Below, in pieces: positions 4,991 through 5,637 of a stretch of DNA of 5,637 nt. The position numbers and the translations under genes are program-made. The notes beneath the pieces are model-generated. The model made no database searches. It was not told the origin of the DNA and saw nothing but the letters and a program-made list of their open reading frames with translations. Each line of letters starts with the position of its first letter. Positions within the stretch are counted from its first letter, which is position 1. This DNA is from Dehalococcoidales bacterium (GTDB lineage Bacteria; Chloroflexota; Dehalococcoidia; Dehalococcoidales; UBA3254), in contig JAQULX010000213.1 of the NCBI GenBank assembly GCA_028718465.1, positions 1-5,637 of the forward strand, given 5' to 3'.

Positions 4991-5637
4991 ATGAAAAATA
5001 AAAAAGCAATAACAAAACTGCCGGAGGTCGTCAGAGTCCCCTCCCGCTACCGGAACCCCATCGGCAAATACATCGTGAAGCGTAATGCCGCCTGCATTTC
5101 CTGCGGGCTTTGTGCCCGGCTTTGCCCTTATGGAGTCCACCTGCGGTATGACAACTACAGCCGGCCCCTGCGCCCCCTGGACTACAGGTGCATCGGTCCG
5201 AAGTGTGAGGCCAACAGCTTCTTTTGCGTGAAGAACTGTCCCCGGAATGCCCTCGCGGTGGGGATAAATCCGGTCCTGGAGACCATTGGCGATTACCGCT
5301 GGACGGCCGAGATGATACTGGCCCACTGGTACATGGCGGAGACCGGGGATTTGCCCTATATTGATCTGGAATACAGCCTGGGTTACAGCGGAGGAGGGTT
5401 TGACAAGCTTCGTTTCAGGCTGCCGGACCCGGAGGAATATCTGGATATTCCTGATGAGGAAATCGATACCTCCATTCTGTTAAACAGGCGTAATGACGGG
5501 CGTCCGGCCAGGGTGATCGATCAGCCCTGCTACAGCGGAGGCATGTCATTCGGTTCGACCGCTCTAGCGGTGCTGGTCGGCCGGGCGAGGGCGGCCCGCC
5601 GGTTGAATTCCCTCACCTGCACCGGAGAAGGAGGTTA
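4991..5637 (+). CDS. Ferredoxin–glutamate-synthase-like FMN protein, partial (3' end outside window)
   Basis: The first 215 codons plus two bases are present, open to the window end. It is a paralogue of the preceding gene. N-terminal clusters are C35xxC38xxC41xxxC45P and a second set of Cys67, Cys72, Cys79 and Cys83 followed by Pro. The NPVLETIGDYRWTAEMI stretch (93-109) aligns with NPEYRTLGDDYWTAAVI in the upstream protein. Unlike that protein it lacks the SEIVRPTRDGIHGREYI motif. It does keep the GltB barrel entry CYSGGMSFGS (180-189) and TGEGG (211-215), so FMN binding is likely, though the rest of the barrel is not visible. ATG 4991 is five bases after the previous stop, with AGGA (4977-4980) ten bases upstream, indicating tight coupling. 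It is probably the flavin-bearing half of a two-subunit oxidoreductase linked to MetVF. A plain glutamate synthase role cannot be excluded from the part seen. Confidence 0.8.
   Translation, partial: MKNKKAITKLPEVVRVPSRYRNPIGKYIVKRNAACISCGLCARLCPYGVHLRYDNYSRPLRPLDYRCIGPKCEANSFFCVKNCPRNALAVGINPVLETIGDYRWTAEMILAHWYMAETGDLPYIDLEYSLGYSGGGFDKLRFRLPDPEEYLDIPDEEIDTSILLNRRNDGRPARVIDQPCYSGGMSFGSTALAVLVGRARAARRLNSLTCTGEGG

Noticed and set aside
4565..5326. Minus-strand open frame of 253 codons
   Set aside because: It is antisense to two genes with clear cysteine-cluster and FMN-barrel motifs. Its length follows from the GC-rich codon use of those genes.
3591..5637. Classical glutamate synthase (GltB) genes
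   Set aside because: There is no N-terminal glutaminase domain or GltB-size protein. The first gene's FMN site is eroded, and the neighbours are methyl-branch genes, so nitrogen assimilation is not the best reading.

Overview
The window looks like chromosomal DNA from a strictly anaerobic bacterium that uses the Wood–Ljungdahl (reductive acetyl-CoA) pathway. The main evidence is an adjacent metV–metF pair with an MvhD-type electron-transfer subunit. Strong AGGAG-type ribosome binding sites, a TTGACA/TATAAT promoter and moderately GC-rich genes with AT-rich spacers fit a Gram-positive anaerobe (Bacillota, Desulfotomaculum/Pelotomaculum-like). The taxon is an inference, not something the sequence proves.

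Layout: (1) 9–869, minus strand: a luciferase-like flavin-dependent oxidoreductase of the 'non-F420 flavinoid' type, apparently cut short by an in-frame TAA. (2) 870–1470: a 600-base divergent intergenic region with several inverted repeats, an orphan terminator-like hairpin and a convincing sigma-A-type promoter firing rightward. (3) 1471–5637, plus strand: five closely packed genes, probably one operon. They are an MvhD/FlpD-like iron-sulfur subunit, metV, metF (start overlapping the metV stop), and two tandem ferredoxin–glutamate-synthase-like proteins, the second cut by the window end.

MetF reduces methylenetetrahydrofolate to methyltetrahydrofolate (or the reverse in an oxidizing organism). 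MetV is its iron-sulfur/zinc partner, and MvhD-type proteins normally pass electrons to an HdrA flavoprotein. No hdrA, hdrB or hdrC gene is present in the window. Where those would be expected there are two GltB-like Fe-S proteins with complementary sets of conserved motifs. The first has the family's pre-barrel motif but a degraded FMN barrel. The second lacks the pre-barrel motif but keeps the FMN-barrel entry motifs. The most interesting hypothesis here is that this pair serves as the electron-delivering flavoprotein module of a methylenetetrahydrofolate reductase complex. It rests on gene context and motif reading only.
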